Below, one piece after another: positions 63,519-64,000 of a stretch of 64,000 nucleotides of DNA. The stretch lies in contig NZ_CP010429.1 in the NCBI RefSeq assembly GCF_000974425.1, positions 2,170,001 to 2,234,000 on the forward strand, in the 5' to 3' direction. Source of the DNA: Spirosoma radiotolerans (GTDB lineage Bacteria; Bacteroidota; Bacteroidia; Cytophagales; Spirosomataceae). The position numbers and the translations under genes are program-made. The notes beneath the pieces are model-generated. The model had not been told where the DNA came from, made no database searches, and worked only from the letters and a program-made list of their open reading frames with translations. Every line of letters begins with the position of its first letter. Positions within the stretch are counted from its first letter, which is position 1.

Positions 63519-64000
63519 TTAATTGCCAACCATGAACACGGCGTTGCCAAACAGGAGTTTGCCATTGTACCAGAAACCCCGGAACAAGGGGTCGTCGGCC
63601 AGGTAAACGACACTACCCCGGCCAAGCTCCTGAACGCCCATAACCAGCGTGTTTTTTAGCTTCTCTTTGGCGTTTCTGCCGGAGAAACCCGCTACGTAGT
63701 TCGTCGTTTTGAGGTACCCTACATTCCAGCCATCTTTCAGGAAATCAAAGTTGTAGGCATTCTGCACCAGCGAGTAATAGCCCCCCGACAGGCCGAAGCC
63801 GAGTGGGTGAGACGTATCGACGTCGACCCGGTAGATACTACCCGGAATATCATCCGCTATGGCCGTCCGTTCGCGGTCAATGTAAAGCTTGAGGGAGTCG
63901 AGTACGCTGCTTTTATCTTTGCTCTTGTCCTTCCCTTTATCGTCCTTCTCTTTCAAATCAAACCCTTCCTTTCCGGCCAGAAACGATGCGGCCCGCTCCA
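63519..64000 (-). CDS. M14-type zinc carboxypeptidase-like protein, C-terminal end (cut by window edge)
   Basis: About 160 C-terminal residues are visible; the frame stays open to the right edge, so the internal TTG at 63956 is not a start. A Lys/Asp-rich linker (KEKDDKGKDKSKDK) leads into RERTAIADDIPGSIYRVDVDTSHPLGFG, TTNYVAGFSGRNAKEKL and GRGSVVYLADDPLFRGFWYNGKLLFGNAV. This end is characteristic of long Bacteroidota M14 family proteins, whose last part resembles a glutamine amidotransferase-like domain. The catalytic zinc domain would be upstream of the window. It runs in the same direction as the DUF5916 gene. Confidence 0.72.
   Translation of the reverse strand, partial: ERAASFLAGKEGFDLKEKDDKGKDKSKDKSSVLDSLKLYIDRERTAIADDIPGSIYRVDVDTSHPLGFGLSGGYYSLVQNAYNFDFLKDGWNVGYLKTTNYVAGFSGRNAKEKLKNTLVMGVQELGRGSVVYLADDPLFRGFWYNGKLLFGNAVFMVGN

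Overview
The window is chromosomal DNA of a Bacteroidota, most likely a Cytophagales bacterium close to Spirosoma. This rests on protein character rather than a 16S match. Supporting signs are a type IX secretion (T9SS) sorting domain on a secreted esterase, a PorE-like OmpA/beta-propeller protein, a DUF5916 protein, an SLBB-rich Wza homologue of about 870 residues, few clear Shine-Dalgarno sequences, and several upstream matches to the Bacteroidota -7 element TAnnTTTG. No rRNA, tRNA, insertion sequence, prophage or CRISPR array was seen, and no gap between genes exceeds 300 bases.

Layout. (1) 1-3000: the end of an HtrA-type protease, then transketolase. (2) 3014-32478: a large surface-glycan region. 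A WecA-like initiating phosphosugar transferase, two family-2 glycosyltransferases and a WcaF-like acetyltransferase sit on the minus strand. A plus-strand trio follows: a T9SS-secreted SGNH esterase, a sugar formyltransferase-like enzyme and a NodB-type deacetylase. From 10553 to 32478 every gene is on the minus strand. In order of transcription these are a Wza-like exporter, a kinase-less Wzz-like protein, an ABC permease and ATPase (Wzm/Wzt type), an aminotransferase, a GT-C-like membrane protein, WbqC, a NeuD-like acyltransferase, eight glycosyltransferases or related proteins, an O-antigen ligase/polymerase-like protein among them, and a final GT4. (3) 32727-42701: housekeeping and small-molecule genes (parE, pheA, a sulfite-oxidase-like protein, a sugar isomerase, a ROK kinase, an unknown secreted protein, aguB, a Tat-exported Gfo/Idh/MocA oxidoreductase, a small unknown). 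(4) 42698-56835: a second minus-strand run with glycan flavour (SGNH/AlgX-like protein, a large unknown periplasmic protein, a DPM1-like GT2, an OafA-like acyltransferase, two GT-C-like membrane proteins, the OmpA protein, a GH13 lipoprotein, rpe). (5) 57131-64000: ligA, a PD-(D/E)XK-like protein, dapA, a small lipoprotein, a DUF5916 protein and the end of an M14 peptidase.

How the parts fit together. Region 2 can build a lipid-linked polysaccharide, decorate it (acetyl, amino, formyl and deacetyl changes) and export it by an ABC transporter, with a Wza/Wzz envelope partner. Region 4 looks like a second set for lipid-phosphate-sugar transfer and acyl decoration.

The least explained features are non-coding. 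Three intergenic spacers (21600-21709, 22371-22460, 34653-34735) hold long imperfect palindromes whose arms are themselves built from degenerate tandem 7- or 8-base units. The unit sequence differs between sites while the architecture is the same. Two further inverted repeats (36609-36685, 63463-63496) look like dispersed REP-type elements. Other points are a glycosyltransferase whose conserved N-terminus can only be reached from a CTG codon, and a paralogous pair of GT8-like proteins in which one copy has lost its DxD motif.
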